Shown here piece by piece: positions 10,167 through 19,120 of a stretch of DNA of 64,000 nt (position 1 is the stretch's first letter; every line of letters begins with the position of its first letter). The position numbers and the translations under genes were made by a program. Below the pieces are notes generated by a model, which ran no database searches, had not been told where the DNA came from, and saw nothing but the letters and a program-made list of their open reading frames with translations. Where the stretch lies: NCBI GenBank assembly GCA_902591925.1, contig CACJCN010000001.1, positions 177,794 through 241,793 on the forward strand. The letters run 5' to 3'. The stretch is from an uncultured SAR86 cluster bacterium. GTDB taxonomy: Bacteria > Pseudomonadota > Gammaproteobacteria > Magnimaribacterales > D2472.

Positions 10167-10750
10167 AGCTGACTTAAATATGTGTCAATTCTTTCAGCAT
10201 TCATAACAAAAGATGATTTAAGGCTATTTGAAGCAGTTTTAATTTCATTCATATTTACTGCCTCACCAACTTGGATAACACCAATCATTGCCATCATTAC
10301 GTGTGGATCACATTGATAAACATATACACCTTCAGTGTCAAGAGTAACACTTATATCCATATTCATTTGACCAGACCAAGACTCTGCTCCATCTGGCAGC
10401 ATTCCATCTACGCTTGCAGAATTATGAGACATGTCTGATGCTTTGAAATGAATTGTGTCACCTACAGACACTTTTAAAACAGCAGGTTCAAAAATCATTT
10501 GTCCACCTTCACCAGAATTTAACATTTTTACTGTATGTTCTGAACCTTCTGATAACTCTACTTTCTTAACTGCTGCAGGGGAGACAGCTGCAACTGACTG
10601 AGATGCTTGTACTGCACTTCCACAATCTTGTCCCTCGACACAAACTTTTACAGGTACTAATAGCCTCTCAATGACTGCTTCTTCATATTTCTTCCCATTA
10701 AAAAGAATTAAAACGAGTAATGGAAGTGTTAGTAAAAATTTTCTGCTCAT
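10163..10750 (-). CDS. Pseudoazurin-like type I copper protein with N-terminal extension
   Basis: A 195-residue exported protein. An N-terminal signal or anchor segment (residues 3-18) is followed by a linker and then a cupredoxin domain spanning about residues 72-165. The four expected type I copper ligands are H109 (SHN), C147 and H150 (QCDPH) and M155, with the same spacings as pseudoazurin. GMLPDGAESW and GVIQVG are family signatures. Pseudoazurins carry electrons in the periplasm, so it may serve the oxidase encoded nearby. The unusual part is the VPVKVCVEGQDCGSA stretch at residues 32-46, which resembles the leader region of c5-type cytochromes. About 30 further residues follow the copper domain. 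Confidence 0.85.
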   Translation of the reverse strand: MSRKFLLTLPLLVLILFNGKKYEEAVIERLLVPVKVCVEGQDCGSAVQASQSVAAVSPAAVKKVELSEGSEHTVKMLNSGEGGQMIFEPAVLKVSVGDTIHFKASDMSHNSASVDGMLPDGAESWSGQMNMDISVTLDTEGVYVYQCDPHVMMAMIGVIQVGEAVNMNEIKTASNSLKSSFVMNAERIDTYLSQL

Positions 10751-10756
10751 AATTAT

Positions 10757-11377
10757 TTAAGAATTTGGTTTTTGAAGCTCAACAACATAGTCAACTACAT
10801 TAAGTATTCTTTGATATGGGCCTCTAGGTTCAATAATATATTTTCCATCAACTATCATAATTGGTGTTGAGTTAACACGAAGCTGTCTCGCATTTTTTGT
10901 AGCTCTATTAACTCTTTGCTTTACAGTAAAGGAATTTAAATATTTTTCAGTAACCTCTGGTGCGACCCCAAATCCCTGAAGAAAGTTTTTTATAGATTTT
11001 TCACTAGATAAAAAGTTTCCTTCTTTATGCATAGAAACAAATACTGCAGAATGAACACTTGGATCGAGTTTTAAAGCTTCAATAGTATAATAAAGTGAAG
11101 CATGAAGTTCATGAATAGAACCCCATGCGACAGGCATTTTAGTAAACTTTACATCATCATCTAATTTTGATGCCCATGAATTAACGGGCGCATCAAAGTT
11201 ATAGCATGCGCCACATCCGTACCAAAATGTTTCAGTAACCTCAACAACACCATCTTTTTTTACAGGAAGTGGATTATCAACAATTCTATAATCAACTCCA
11301 AGTCTAAATTCAATATCTTCTCCACTTACGGATAGAGTAAATAAAATAAAAGTTAAGAAGGTTACTAAATATTTCAT
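10757..11377 (-). CDS. dsbA: Thiol:disulfide interchange protein DsbA
   Basis: A 206-residue periplasmic oxidoreductase with a signal peptide (about residues 1-19). It has a thioredoxin fold with an inserted helical domain and the cis-proline motif VNSTPIM. The active site is FWYGCGACYNF, so the dipeptide between C55 and C58 is Gly-Ala rather than the Pro-His of E. coli DsbA. DsbA introduces disulfides into secreted proteins and is reoxidised by DsbB, which is encoded at 16.8 kb. It overlaps cytochrome c4 by four bases, the same engB/c4/dsbA arrangement seen in Pseudomonas. Confidence 0.93.
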   Translation of the reverse strand: MKYLVTFLTFILFTLSVSGEDIEFRLGVDYRIVDNPLPVKKDGVVEVTETFWYGCGACYNFDAPVNSWASKLDDDVKFTKMPVAWGSIHELHASLYYTIEALKLDPSVHSAVFVSMHKEGNFLSSEKSIKNFLQGFGVAPEVTEKYLNSFTVKQRVNRATKNARQLRVNSTPIMIVDGKYIIEPRGPYQRILNVVDYVVELQKPNS

Positions 11378-12039
11378 TGATACAAACCGTGCATGTAATT
11401 AGCCAAGGCATCTATTTCATTATCTGTGAGATTGGCAGCAATTGATTGCATTACCAATGATGCCTCACCTGCATTTCTTTCTTTAGATCTATATGCTTTT
11501 AAAGTAGATGTTAGGTACCCTACTTGCTGTCCAGCTACAGAAGGGTAGCCAGCTAAACTGTTTCCTTGACCATAAATAGCATGACATGACGTACAAGCAG
11601 GAATTTGTTTCTTAATATTACCAAATCTATATAACTGAGTCCCAAGAGCTAGAAGATCATCATCATTTTTAGCTTGTCCTGTAGTACTTTTATATTCAGA
11701 GTAATAAGCAGCTATATGCTTCAAATCATTATCATTTAAAGTTTGTAAATATGGAGTAACTGACATCATCAAAGCATTCATTCTATCTCCATCTCTAAAA
11801 TATTTAAGTTGTTCATATAAATATCTCTGATTTTGTCCAGATAGCTTTGGCCAATCTGTGCTGATGCTATTGCCATCAGCTCCATGACATGCAGCACAGG
11901 AGTCTACTAATTTAGCTCCAATAGTTGCATCACCAGAAACAAAAATTTCTGGCAATTCTATTTCTTTAGTTTTATCATCTGCGGCATTTATGCCAGCTGA
12001 TAAGATAAAAGATATAAAAAATATTAATGAATACTTCAT
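11374..12039 (-). CDS. Diheme cytochrome c4
   Basis: A periplasmic electron carrier with two c-type haem domains: CAACH at residues 48-52 and CTSCH at 149-153. Each is followed by a later methionine ligand candidate (SVTP and QSIA regions). The signal peptide covers about residues 1-19. The 221-residue length and two-domain repeat match cytochrome c4, which passes electrons from the bc1 complex to terminal oxidases. It is transcribed divergently from engB, with dsbA downstream. With the cox cluster 16 kb away it fits an aerobic chain. Confidence 0.93.
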   Translation of the reverse strand: MKYSLIFFISFILSAGINAADDKTKEIELPEIFVSGDATIGAKLVDSCAACHGADGNSISTDWPKLSGQNQRYLYEQLKYFRDGDRMNALMMSVTPYLQTLNDNDLKHIAAYYSEYKSTTGQAKNDDDLLALGTQLYRFGNIKKQIPACTSCHAIYGQGNSLAGYPSVAGQQVGYLTSTLKAYRSKERNAGEASLVMQSIAANLTDNEIDALANYMHGLYQ

Positions 12040-12107
12040 CGAATAAATAAATGTGTGTCTAGTAAGTGTGTATTATAAACATAGGTTGATATGATATAAA
12101 CGATTTA

Positions 12108-12695
12108 ATGAAAAACCTTTTTAAAAAAACTGAGTTTGTTTTTGGAGTAACAAACTATAAAAATCTTCCAAAGGATTCCGGATTTGAAATTTTGCTAGCT
12201 GGTAGATCTAATGCAGGAAAATCAAGCGCATTAAATACACTTACAGATAATAAAAAATTAGCAAGGATTAGCAAAACCCCAGGCAGAACAACAGAAATTA
12301 ACTTCTTTAAAGTAAATGAAAATTTGAAGCTATTGGATTTACCAGGATATGGATTTGCAAAATCTAGTAAGGCAAAAAAGCAAGATTGGGGACCATTGTT
12401 GGGACAATACTTCCAAAAAAGACAAGCTCTCACTGCAGTTGTTATATTTATGGACATTCGTCATCCTCTTAAAGAAAGTGACTGGGACATGATTCAGCTT
12501 TGCAGAGATTTCAACGTTCCTTTTCTACCAGTTCTTACAAAAAGCGATAAATTATCAAACAATAAAATTGCAACTACTATTAAAAATGTTAAAACTAAAA
12601 TTCATGAAGTAGATGCTTTGGCTATTTCGTCTCGAAATGGAACAGGTTTTGACAAGTTTTCTGCTGAAATATTAAAATTTATTCCACAATGTTAG
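12108..12695 (+). CDS. engB: Ribosome-assembly GTPase EngB (YihA/YsxC)
   Basis: A small TRAFAC GTPase of 195 residues needed for late 50S ribosome assembly and for cell division. The G motifs are easy to see: G1 GRSNAGKSS (about residue 32), G2 GRTTEIN, G3 DLPGYGFAK, G4 TKSDK and G5 SSRNGTG. It is slightly shorter than E. coli YihA at the C-terminus. It is divergent from cytochrome c4 across a 68-base gap. Its 3' end overlaps the Coq4-like gene by seven bases, so the two are likely co-transcribed. Confidence 0.96.
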   Translation: MKNLFKKTEFVFGVTNYKNLPKDSGFEILLAGRSNAGKSSALNTLTDNKKLARISKTPGRTTEINFFKVNENLKLLDLPGYGFAKSSKAKKQDWGPLLGQYFQKRQALTAVVIFMDIRHPLKESDWDMIQLCRDFNVPFLPVLTKSDKLSNNKIATTIKNVKTKIHEVDALAISSRNGTGFDKFSAEILKFIPQC

Positions 12696-13192
12696 ATTAT
12701 CAGAATCAAAACTGTGACCTTACTTTGCAAGAAGCTCTAGAGTCTTATTACAACTCTTTCCCTGATACTAAAGAAATATTAGAAGATAATGATGATTCTG
12801 GAACTCTTCTAAGAGATCACGACTGTACTCACGTAATTTTTGGGCTAGATATATCTCTAGAGCAAGAGTCTATTCTTGATACCTGGGTATTATGGGGCAG
12901 TAAATGGGAATTGAAATACATATTAGGCTATCAAAAGCTCCCTCAGATAAAGCAACTATATAAAGACTTAATAAAAGAAATAGGATATTTTGGATTAATT
13001 AAAATTATTTGGAAGCTTGGTAGAATTAAAAGAAAGGTGATGTTTAGAGCTTTTAAAATGAAAAAAAAATGGCCATTTAAAATGCCCGAAGAGTATCTCT
13101 CAATGAAAGTTTCAGATCTAAGAAACATGCATGGTATTAAAATTCTTCTTCCTGAGGAAATGAATTACATTCCATTAGAAAGAGCTAATTAA
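12689..13192 (+). CDS. Coq4-family ubiquinone biosynthesis protein
   Basis: A 167-residue protein recognised from the Coq4 metal-binding signature HDxxHx(11)E. Here H44-D45-C46-T47-H48 is followed by exactly eleven residues and then E60. Coq4 acts late in ubiquinone synthesis, with evidence in eukaryotes for C1 oxidative decarboxylation. Bacterial members exist, but this is not one of the classical gammaproteobacterial Ubi proteins. It overlaps engB and abuts the alpha/beta hydrolase with no gap. A UbiK-like gene lies 2.5 kb upstream. The family call is from motif and length only, and the exact reaction is inferred. Confidence 0.72.
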   Translation: MLDYQNQNCDLTLQEALESYYNSFPDTKEILEDNDDSGTLLRDHDCTHVIFGLDISLEQESILDTWVLWGSKWELKYILGYQKLPQIKQLYKDLIKEIGYFGLIKIIWKLGRIKRKVMFRAFKMKKKWPFKMPEEYLSMKVSDLRNMHGIKILLPEEMNYIPLERAN

Positions 13193-14098
13193 TTGAAAAA
13201 AGTTTTCTTTCTTTTTTCAATATTTATTCTTATTCCAGTTTGCTTGTATCTTGCTCTTGATAGAGAAAACATTGACATAAATGAATTTAGATTAAATTCT
13301 GGATACGAAGAAGTTAAGTTAAGTGATGGTATAACCTCTTATAAAGACATTGGAGATAAAAATAACAAAGTTATTGTTTTAGTTCATGGTGCTACCTTTG
13401 GATCACTAGCATATGAGGAATATGTAAATGTCTTTATTAAAAATAACTATAGAGTAATAACCTATGATCAGTATGGCAGAGGCTATTCAGATAGAATACA
13501 CAATGACATAAGCATTGAGCTTATGGAAAGACAACTTAAAGAGCTGATTGAGCATTGTAAAGTTGAGGATGTAATATTATATGGTGTCTCTTTTGGTGCT
13601 GCGGTTGTAGCTAAATATGCCGCAAATAATCCAGAAAACATTAGTTTCATTGGTTACCAAGTTCCACTTATTAATTCTGCAAATATTCCACTGTTATCAA
13701 TAGTAAAGATTCCTTTATATGGTGACTTGTTAACAAGAGGATTTTTAGTTCCTGGTGTTTTAAAAAGAATAGAAGATTATGAAGATTTAATGAGTAAAAA
13801 ACTACTAGATCATTACATTGGACAATTTAATGTGGAAGGAACTGAAAAATTTTTTAAAAAGTTCTTTTTAGGCAATGCCACAGGAAATAGGCTTGAAGAT
13901 CATAGTATTATCGGAAATAAGTCTATACCAATTTATTTTGCATATGCAGAAGATGATACTGAAATAGATTCTAAGCTGGTTGAAGATGCTATTAAACTAT
14001 ATCAAAATCCAGTAGTTAAAAAATATTCTGGTGGTCATTTTTTTGCATCTGGTATAGAAAGAGAGGTTGCTCAGGAATTCATTGATAGTATTAAGTGA
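13193..14098 (+). CDS. Membrane-anchored alpha/beta hydrolase
   Basis: A 301-residue alpha/beta-fold hydrolase with an N-terminal hydrophobic segment (residues 3-22) that probably anchors it in the inner membrane facing the periplasm. The oxyanion motif is HGATFGS, the nucleophile elbow GVSFGAA, the likely acid the Asp in AEDDTEI and the histidine in GGHFF near the C-terminus. The YDQYGRGYSD stretch is typical of lipase/esterase-like members. The substrate cannot be told from sequence. It starts at TTG directly after the Coq4 stop codon and converges on polA with nine bases between the stops. Confidence 0.85.
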   Translation: MKKVFFLFSIFILIPVCLYLALDRENIDINEFRLNSGYEEVKLSDGITSYKDIGDKNNKVIVLVHGATFGSLAYEEYVNVFIKNNYRVITYDQYGRGYSDRIHNDISIELMERQLKELIEHCKVEDVILYGVSFGAAVVAKYAANNPENISFIGYQVPLINSANIPLLSIVKIPLYGDLLTRGFLVPGVLKRIEDYEDLMSKKLLDHYIGQFNVEGTEKFFKKFFLGNATGNRLEDHSIIGNKSIPIYFAYAEDDTEIDSKLVEDAIKLYQNPVVKKYSGGHFFASGIEREVAQEFIDSIK

Positions 14099-14107
14099 TA
14101 TATCAGG

Positions 14108-16780
14108 TTAATGAGCTTCATTCCAGTTATTTCCAATAGCAGCTTCAGCTATTAGAGGAATATTTAATTTAACAGTTTTCTCCATAGTGTCTTTCATTTT
14201 TTGCATGATCATATCAGCGTTATCTTTTGGACACTCAAAAACTAATTCATCGTGAACCTGCATAATCATTTTTACTTCTTGCATTTCATTTAGTAAAAGC
14301 TGATCTATGTCGAGCATAGCCTTCTTAATAATATCTGCTGCTGATCCTTGAAGTGGAGCGTTAATGGCAGCCCTTTCCGCTGCTTGTCTTCTTAAACCAT
14401 TAGCTGCGTTGATTTCATTTAAATAAAGTCGTCTACCCATAATCGTTTCAACAAACTTATCTTCCTTTGCTTTTGCTTTTATATTATCCATATAATCCCG
14501 AACACCTGTATATCTCGCAAAATATGTATCTAAATATTCTTGTGCTTCGCCTCTTGAAATTCCAAGTTGTCTTGTTAATCCAAAAGCAGACATTCCATAC
14601 ATTAACCCAAAATTAATCGCTTTAGCGCTTCTTCTTTGATCTTGAGAAACATCTTCAATTGAAACTCCAAAAACCTCAGCCGCTGTTGAAGAGTGAACGT
14701 CGATATCATTATTAAATGCATTAGTTAAATTTTTGTCATCTGATAAATGAGCCATTATCCTAAGTTCTATTTGAGAGTAATCTGCTGATATTAATATATT
14801 GCCTTTCTCAGGAACAAAAGCCTCTCTAATTCTTCGGCCTTCAGCAGTTTTTATAGGTATATTTTGTAAATTTGGTTCAGTAGATGACAACCTGCCAGTT
14901 GAAGTTACGGCTTGTTGATATGATGTATGAATTCTTTTTGTCTTGGGATTTTCAATATTTATTAAGCTATCTGTATAAGTAGACTTTAATTTTGCTAGCG
15001 TCCTATATTGCAGAATAATTTTTGGCAATTCGTATTCTTCAGATAATCTTTGAAGTGTGTCCTCATTTGTAGATGGTTGACCTTTGGGTGTTTTTTTTAG
15101 TACAGGTAATCCTAATTTTTCATATAGTATTTCTAGAAGTTGCTTTGGAGAATCTAAATTAAATTCTTCACCAGCAATCTTAAAGGCTGCAGAAGATAAT
15201 TCATCAATCTTTTCACTCAACTCCTTAGAGTGGTTAGCTAATTTGTTCTTATCAATTTTTGCACCATTTTGTTCAACTCTTGATAAAACATGAACAAGCG
15301 GATATTCAAGATCCTCCAGTAACTTTTCCTGAATGGGCTTTTCTTTTAGCAATGGAGATAAAACGTTAAATAGTCTTAAAGTAATATCTGCATCCTCAGC
15401 AGCATAATCAGTGGCTACATCTAATTTAACTTGGGCAAAACTTATTTGTTTGGAGGCAGTTCCAGTTACATCGGTGTATTTTGTAGTTGTATAGTTTAAA
15501 TAATAATCAGCTAGTCTATCCATACCATGTCTTGTGGCTGTGCTATTTAATACATATGACATTAACATTGTATCTGCCAAAAACTTTGTTATGTTAATAC
15601 CGTGTCTTGATAATATTGGAATATCAAATTTTAGATTCTGCCCAACAATCTTATCTTGATTTTCTTCTATAACAGGGCCAAGGACTGTAATCACCTCATC
15701 CATAGATAATTGTTTTGGGCAACCTTCATAATCATGTCCAATTGGAATATAACAACCTTCGTTTTCTGCTACTGAGAGAGATATCCCTAACATGTTAGCA
15801 GAAACAGTTTGGACAGAATCTGTTTCAGTATCTATTGCAAAGGCTTTTGATTTCTTTATTTTATTAATCCAGGAATTTAGATCTTTTTTGCTAAGGACTG
15901 TTTGATATTTTCCATTTTTTTTAGGAGCCTGCTCATCTTTATCTTTGTTTATTGGTGCAAATTCTAAATCTTTAAAAATTTTATCTAGCTCTTCTTGGTT
16001 TGGATTTAGTTTTAAAAGATCTTCAAACTTTACATTTAAATCAACATCTTCCTTTAAGGAAACGAGGTCAACATTTCTTTGAAGTTCACTTAAGCTGTTT
16101 CTTAAATTATCTCCAACAACTCCTTTTATCAAGTCAGCATTTTTTATAACTCCATCCAAATTGCTATATTCGTTAAGCCACTTTGCAGCAGTTTTTTGAC
16201 CTACTTTTGGAACACCTGGGATGTTATCTGATGAATCACCAACAAGAGCTAGCATGTCTCTTATTTGATTAGGTTTTACGCCAAACTTTTCAAATACCTT
16301 TTTCTCATTGAAAATTTCATGCTTCATAGTATTCATTAAAGTTGTGTCTGGGTCTTCAACAAGTTGCATTAAATCTTTATCTAAGGATGAAACAACACAT
16401 TTATATTTAGCATCTTTTGCCATTCTGGTTATTGTTGCTATAACATCATCTGCTTCAACACCTTCGATTTCGATAAGTGGAAATCCTATAGCCCTACAAA
16501 TTGATTTGACTGGATCTAATTGCAATCTAAGTTCATCAGGCATGGGGGGTCTGTTTGCTTTATACTCCGAATAAATTTCGTTTCTAAAAGTTTTTCCTTT
16601 TGCATCAAATACAACAATGATAGGTGAGCCCTCACTGTCTTTTTTTAAATTCAGAAGCATATTTGTAACGCCTTTTACTGCGCCAGTTGGCTGTCCTTTT
16701 GAAGTGCTTAGTGGTGGCATAGCATGAAAGGCTCTATATAAATAAGACGATCCATCTATGATAAAAATTCTATTTTTCAT
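14108..16780 (-). CDS. polA: DNA polymerase I
   Basis: PolA removes RNA primers and fills gaps in replication and repair. The 890-residue protein has all three domains. The 5' nuclease covers residues 1-290 (DGSSYLYRAFHA, VSSLDKDLMQL, GDSSDNIPGVPKVG). The 3'-5' exonuclease starts near 315 with its acidic motif AIDTETDS intact, so proofreading is likely. The polymerase domain has motif A DYSQIELRIMAHLS, motif B RRSAKAINFGLMYG and motif C QVHDELVFE. It is somewhat shorter than E. coli Pol I (about 928). It is transcribed alone and diverges from dsbB. Confidence 0.97.
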   Translation of the reverse strand: MKNRIFIIDGSSYLYRAFHAMPPLSTSKGQPTGAVKGVTNMLLNLKKDSEGSPIIVVFDAKGKTFRNEIYSEYKANRPPMPDELRLQLDPVKSICRAIGFPLIEIEGVEADDVIATITRMAKDAKYKCVVSSLDKDLMQLVEDPDTTLMNTMKHEIFNEKKVFEKFGVKPNQIRDMLALVGDSSDNIPGVPKVGQKTAAKWLNEYSNLDGVIKNADLIKGVVGDNLRNSLSELQRNVDLVSLKEDVDLNVKFEDLLKLNPNQEELDKIFKDLEFAPINKDKDEQAPKKNGKYQTVLSKKDLNSWINKIKKSKAFAIDTETDSVQTVSANMLGISLSVAENEGCYIPIGHDYEGCPKQLSMDEVITVLGPVIEENQDKIVGQNLKFDIPILSRHGINITKFLADTMLMSYVLNSTATRHGMDRLADYYLNYTTTKYTDVTGTASKQISFAQVKLDVATDYAAEDADITLRLFNVLSPLLKEKPIQEKLLEDLEYPLVHVLSRVEQNGAKIDKNKLANHSKELSEKIDELSSAAFKIAGEEFNLDSPKQLLEILYEKLGLPVLKKTPKGQPSTNEDTLQRLSEEYELPKIILQYRTLAKLKSTYTDSLINIENPKTKRIHTSYQQAVTSTGRLSSTEPNLQNIPIKTAEGRRIREAFVPEKGNILISADYSQIELRIMAHLSDDKNLTNAFNNDIDVHSSTAAEVFGVSIEDVSQDQRRSAKAINFGLMYGMSAFGLTRQLGISRGEAQEYLDTYFARYTGVRDYMDNIKAKAKEDKFVETIMGRRLYLNEINAANGLRRQAAERAAINAPLQGSAADIIKKAMLDIDQLLLNEMQEVKMIMQVHDELVFECPKDNADMIMQKMKDTMEKTVKLNIPLIAEAAIGNNWNEAH

Positions 16781-16843
16781 GTTTAGCTTTTATATAATGT
16801 ATTATGACTCTTGTTTTTCTATAATGGAAAAAATTAAAGAAAA

Positions 16844-17362
16844 ATGTATAACAAAATATCAGCAATTGTTAAAAATATTTTCCAAAACTATTTTGAACTG
16901 TCGGTTATGTTTTCTGCTTTAGCAATCATTTTTGCAGCGATAATAATGGATCAGGTTATGTATTTACAGGCCTGTCCCTTATGTATACTTACTAGATATG
17001 TTTTTGGATTAGTGGCAATTTCTGGGTTGCTAGGATATTTAATTAATAAGCAGTTTATAAGTGCTATATTAATTACAATTTCTTCTTTGATTGGATTATT
17101 CGTAACCTCAAGACAAATATATATTCAAAGCATGTCTTTGGATGAATTGTTCAACCTATCAGGTTGTGGAATGCCTTTTCATGCTCAAGTAGATTATTTT
17201 GGGCTCATTGAAGCTATAAATATGACACTTGCCGGTGGTCCAAGTTGTGCTGAGGATGGGTGGAGATTTATTTTTAACTTTGCAGAGTATGGCTTTATAT
17301 TTTTTGCAACTTACCTAATCGCTACAATTTTTAAGTATAGAGGTTTAATTAAATTAGCCTAA
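16844..17362 (+). CDS. dsbB: Disulfide bond formation protein DsbB
   Basis: A 172-residue inner-membrane protein with four hydrophobic helices that reoxidises DsbA and passes electrons to quinone. The first periplasmic loop has the redox pair in QACPLCILTRY. The second has the distant cysteine pair in SGCGMPF and GGPSCAED. This is the complete four-cysteine set of a DsbB. It stands alone, with polA divergent on the left and an imperfect terminator-like hairpin just after its stop. It pairs functionally with the DsbA at 11 kb. Confidence 0.93.
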   Translation: MYNKISAIVKNIFQNYFELSVMFSALAIIFAAIIMDQVMYLQACPLCILTRYVFGLVAISGLLGYLINKQFISAILITISSLIGLFVTSRQIYIQSMSLDELFNLSGCGMPFHAQVDYFGLIEAINMTLAGGPSCAEDGWRFIFNFAEYGFIFFATYLIATIFKYRGLIKLA

Positions 17363-17365
17363 TTT

Positions 17366-17390
17366 TGTAGCATAACTACATCTTTTTATC
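17366..17390 (+). terminator. Weak intrinsic terminator after dsbB
   Basis: TGTAG-CATAA-CTACA forms a five-base-pair stem with a five-base loop just after the dsbB stop, followed by TCTTTTTATC. The T-rich tail suits Rho-independent termination, but the stem is short and AT-rich, so efficiency would be modest. Confidence 0.45.
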
Positions 17391-17427
17391 TTTCTAAACC
17401 GCTTTAATATAACAAATTTATAGATTG

Positions 17428-17456
17428 TTGACTTAATGATGCTTTAATTTTTTAAT
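17428..17456 (+). promoter_or_regulatory. Candidate sigma-70 promoter of pckA
   Basis: TTGACT and TTTAAT are separated by exactly 17 bases, a good match to -35 and -10 consensus. Transcription would begin near 17463. That leaves a leader of about 107 bases containing the long hairpin that ends just before the pckA ATG. Confidence 0.55.
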
Positions 17457-17482
17457 ACACTACATAATAATTCTAAATATTG

Positions 17483-17565
17483 CTAACGAATAAAATATTA
17501 TAGGTACATAATTATCACCTCAACATATATAATTATTCCCCCCAAGTACCTATAATATTTGTTAG
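17483..17565 (+). promoter_or_regulatory. Long hairpin in the pckA leader
   Basis: A perfect 15-base inverted repeat (AAATATTATAGGTAC at 17493-17507, complement at 17546-17560) encloses a second perfect 8-base repeat (ATAATTAT at 17508-17515 and 17529-17536) with a 13-base loop. A C-rich TCCCCCCAA is bulged on the 3' side. CTAAC/GTTAG extends the base across a five-base bulge. The structure ends four bases before the pckA start codon, and no normal Shine-Dalgarno is left between stem and ATG. It is therefore likely to control translation, as a cis-acting RNA switch, RNA thermometer or protein site. Alternatively the DNA palindrome is an operator. No known riboswitch class was recognised. Confidence 0.7.
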
Positions 17566-17569
17566 TAAT

Positions 17570-19120
17570 ATGAACACCCAACCAAATACCTCGGAAGCAC
17601 TAATCTTGAGCAATGAAGAGCTTATACAAGAAGCTGTAAATAACGATGAAGGTGTTATTGCTTCTAATGGTGCATTTTCAACATCTACTGGAGAAAGAAC
17701 CGGAAGAAGTCCTAATGACAGATTTATTGTTAAAGAAGCAGGAACAAAAAATCTTATTGATTGGGGTGAAATTAACAAACCTTTTGAAGAAGAAAAATTT
17801 GATGCATTATGGAATAAAGTAGAAACATATCTAGCTGAAAAAAATAGATATATTTCTAACGTTCATGTGGGTTCTCATGATGAGCATTATTTGCCGGTGA
17901 AAGTTACAACAGAAACTGCGTGGCATTCTTTATTTTCTAGGCTTATTTTTGTAGCTACCGATGATTATAATCCGGCCAATAAGCAAGAGTGGCAGATAAT
18001 AAGTGCTGCTAATTTTGTTTGCGACCCCTCTGAAGACGGAACAAATTCTGATGGTTGTGTGATTATAAATTTTGCAAAAAGAAAAGTTATTCTTGCTGGT
18101 ATGAAATATGCAGGTGAAATGAAAAAATCTATGTTTTCCGTCCAAAATTTTCTTCTTCCAGAAAAAGGTGTTCTGCCAATGCATTGCTCTGCAAATGTAA
18201 ATTCTAATGGAAACGTAGCTTTATTTTTTGGTTTATCTGGTACAGGAAAAACTACGCTATCAGCTGATCCTAAATGTTCACTCATAGGAGATGATGAACA
18301 TGGGTGGAGCAAAGGCTCAGTTTTTAACTTTGAAGGCGGGTGTTATGCAAAAACAATTAATTTAACTGAAGAAAATGAGCCTGTAATTTATAAAGCTATC
18401 AAACATGGAAGTGTTATAGAGAATGTTTTTATAAATGAAGATGGCACGCCTGACTATAGTAATACTTCGCTTTCTGAAAATGGAAGATGTTGTTATCCAA
18501 GGTCTCACATTAAAAATGCTGTTGACAGCAATGCAGCTGGCGAGCCAAAAACAGTCATTTTTTTAACTTGTGATCTTACAGGTCTTATCCCTCCTGTCTC
18601 ATTATTATCTAAAGAAGCAGCCGCGTATCACTTCTTGAGTGGATATACAGCTAAGGTTGGTTCAACTGAAATGGGATCTGGATCTGATATAGAATCAACT
18701 TTTTCAACGTGTTTTGGGGCACCGTTTTTTCCTAGGCCTGCAAATGAGTATGCAGACCTTTTAATGGAGCGCATAGAGGGTTTTAATTCTAAAGTTTTTC
18801 TTGTAAATACCGGTTGGACTGGAGGCCCTTATGGAGTAGGAACTAGATTTAAGATACCCACTACGAGAAGAATTGTTAATGCAATTCAGGATGGTGAGCT
18901 TGATAATGTTGAAACAACAACTCTTCCTGGATTAAATTTATCTGTGCCCTTAAAAGTTGATGGAGTAGATAGTGAATTACTAAATCCGATTAATACATGG
19001 AAAAATAAAGACGAATACAAAAAATATCTTTCAGAATTAATTACAAAATTTCAAGAAAACTTCAAAAAATTTAATGCAAAACCTGAAATAGTAAAAGCTG
19101 GTCCAGGGTTTAATGACTAA
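17570..19120 (+). CDS. pckA: ATP-dependent phosphoenolpyruvate carboxykinase
   Basis: PckA turns oxaloacetate plus ATP into phosphoenolpyruvate, the entry step of gluconeogenesis from TCA intermediates. The 516-residue protein is the ATP type, with P-loop [14 protein letters not shown] near residue 222, metal-binding GDDEHGWS, and the substrate motif [13 protein letters not shown] near residue 45. [12 protein letters not shown] lies in the C-terminal domain. The ATG follows a long inverted repeat with no visible ribosome-binding site, so its translation is probably regulated. gshA starts inside the stop region with an 8-base overlap. Confidence 0.97.
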   Translation: MNTQPNTSEALILSNEELIQEAVNNDEGVIASNGAFSTSTGERTGRSPNDRFIVKEAGTKNLIDWGEINKPFEEEKFDALWNKVETYLAEKNRYISNVHVGSHDEHYLPVKVTTETAWHSLFSRLIFVATDDYNPANKQEWQIISAANFVCDPSEDGTNSDGCVIINFAKRKVILAGMKYAGEMKKSMFSVQNFLLPEKGVLPMHCSANVNSNGNVALFFGLSGTGKTTLSADPKCSLIGDDEHGWSKGSVFNFEGGCYAKTINLTEENEPVIYKAIKHGSVIENVFINEDGTPDYSNTSLSENGRCCYPRSHIKNAVDSNAAGEPKTVIFLTCDLTGLIPPVSLLSKEAAAYHFLSGYTAKVGSTEMGSGSDIESTFSTCFGAPFFPRPANEYADLLMERIEGFNSKVFLVNTGWTGGPYGVGTRFKIPTTRRIVNAIQDGELDNVETTTLPGLNLSVPLKVDGVDSELLNPINTWKNKDEYKKYLSELITKFQENFKKFNAKPEIVKAGPGFND

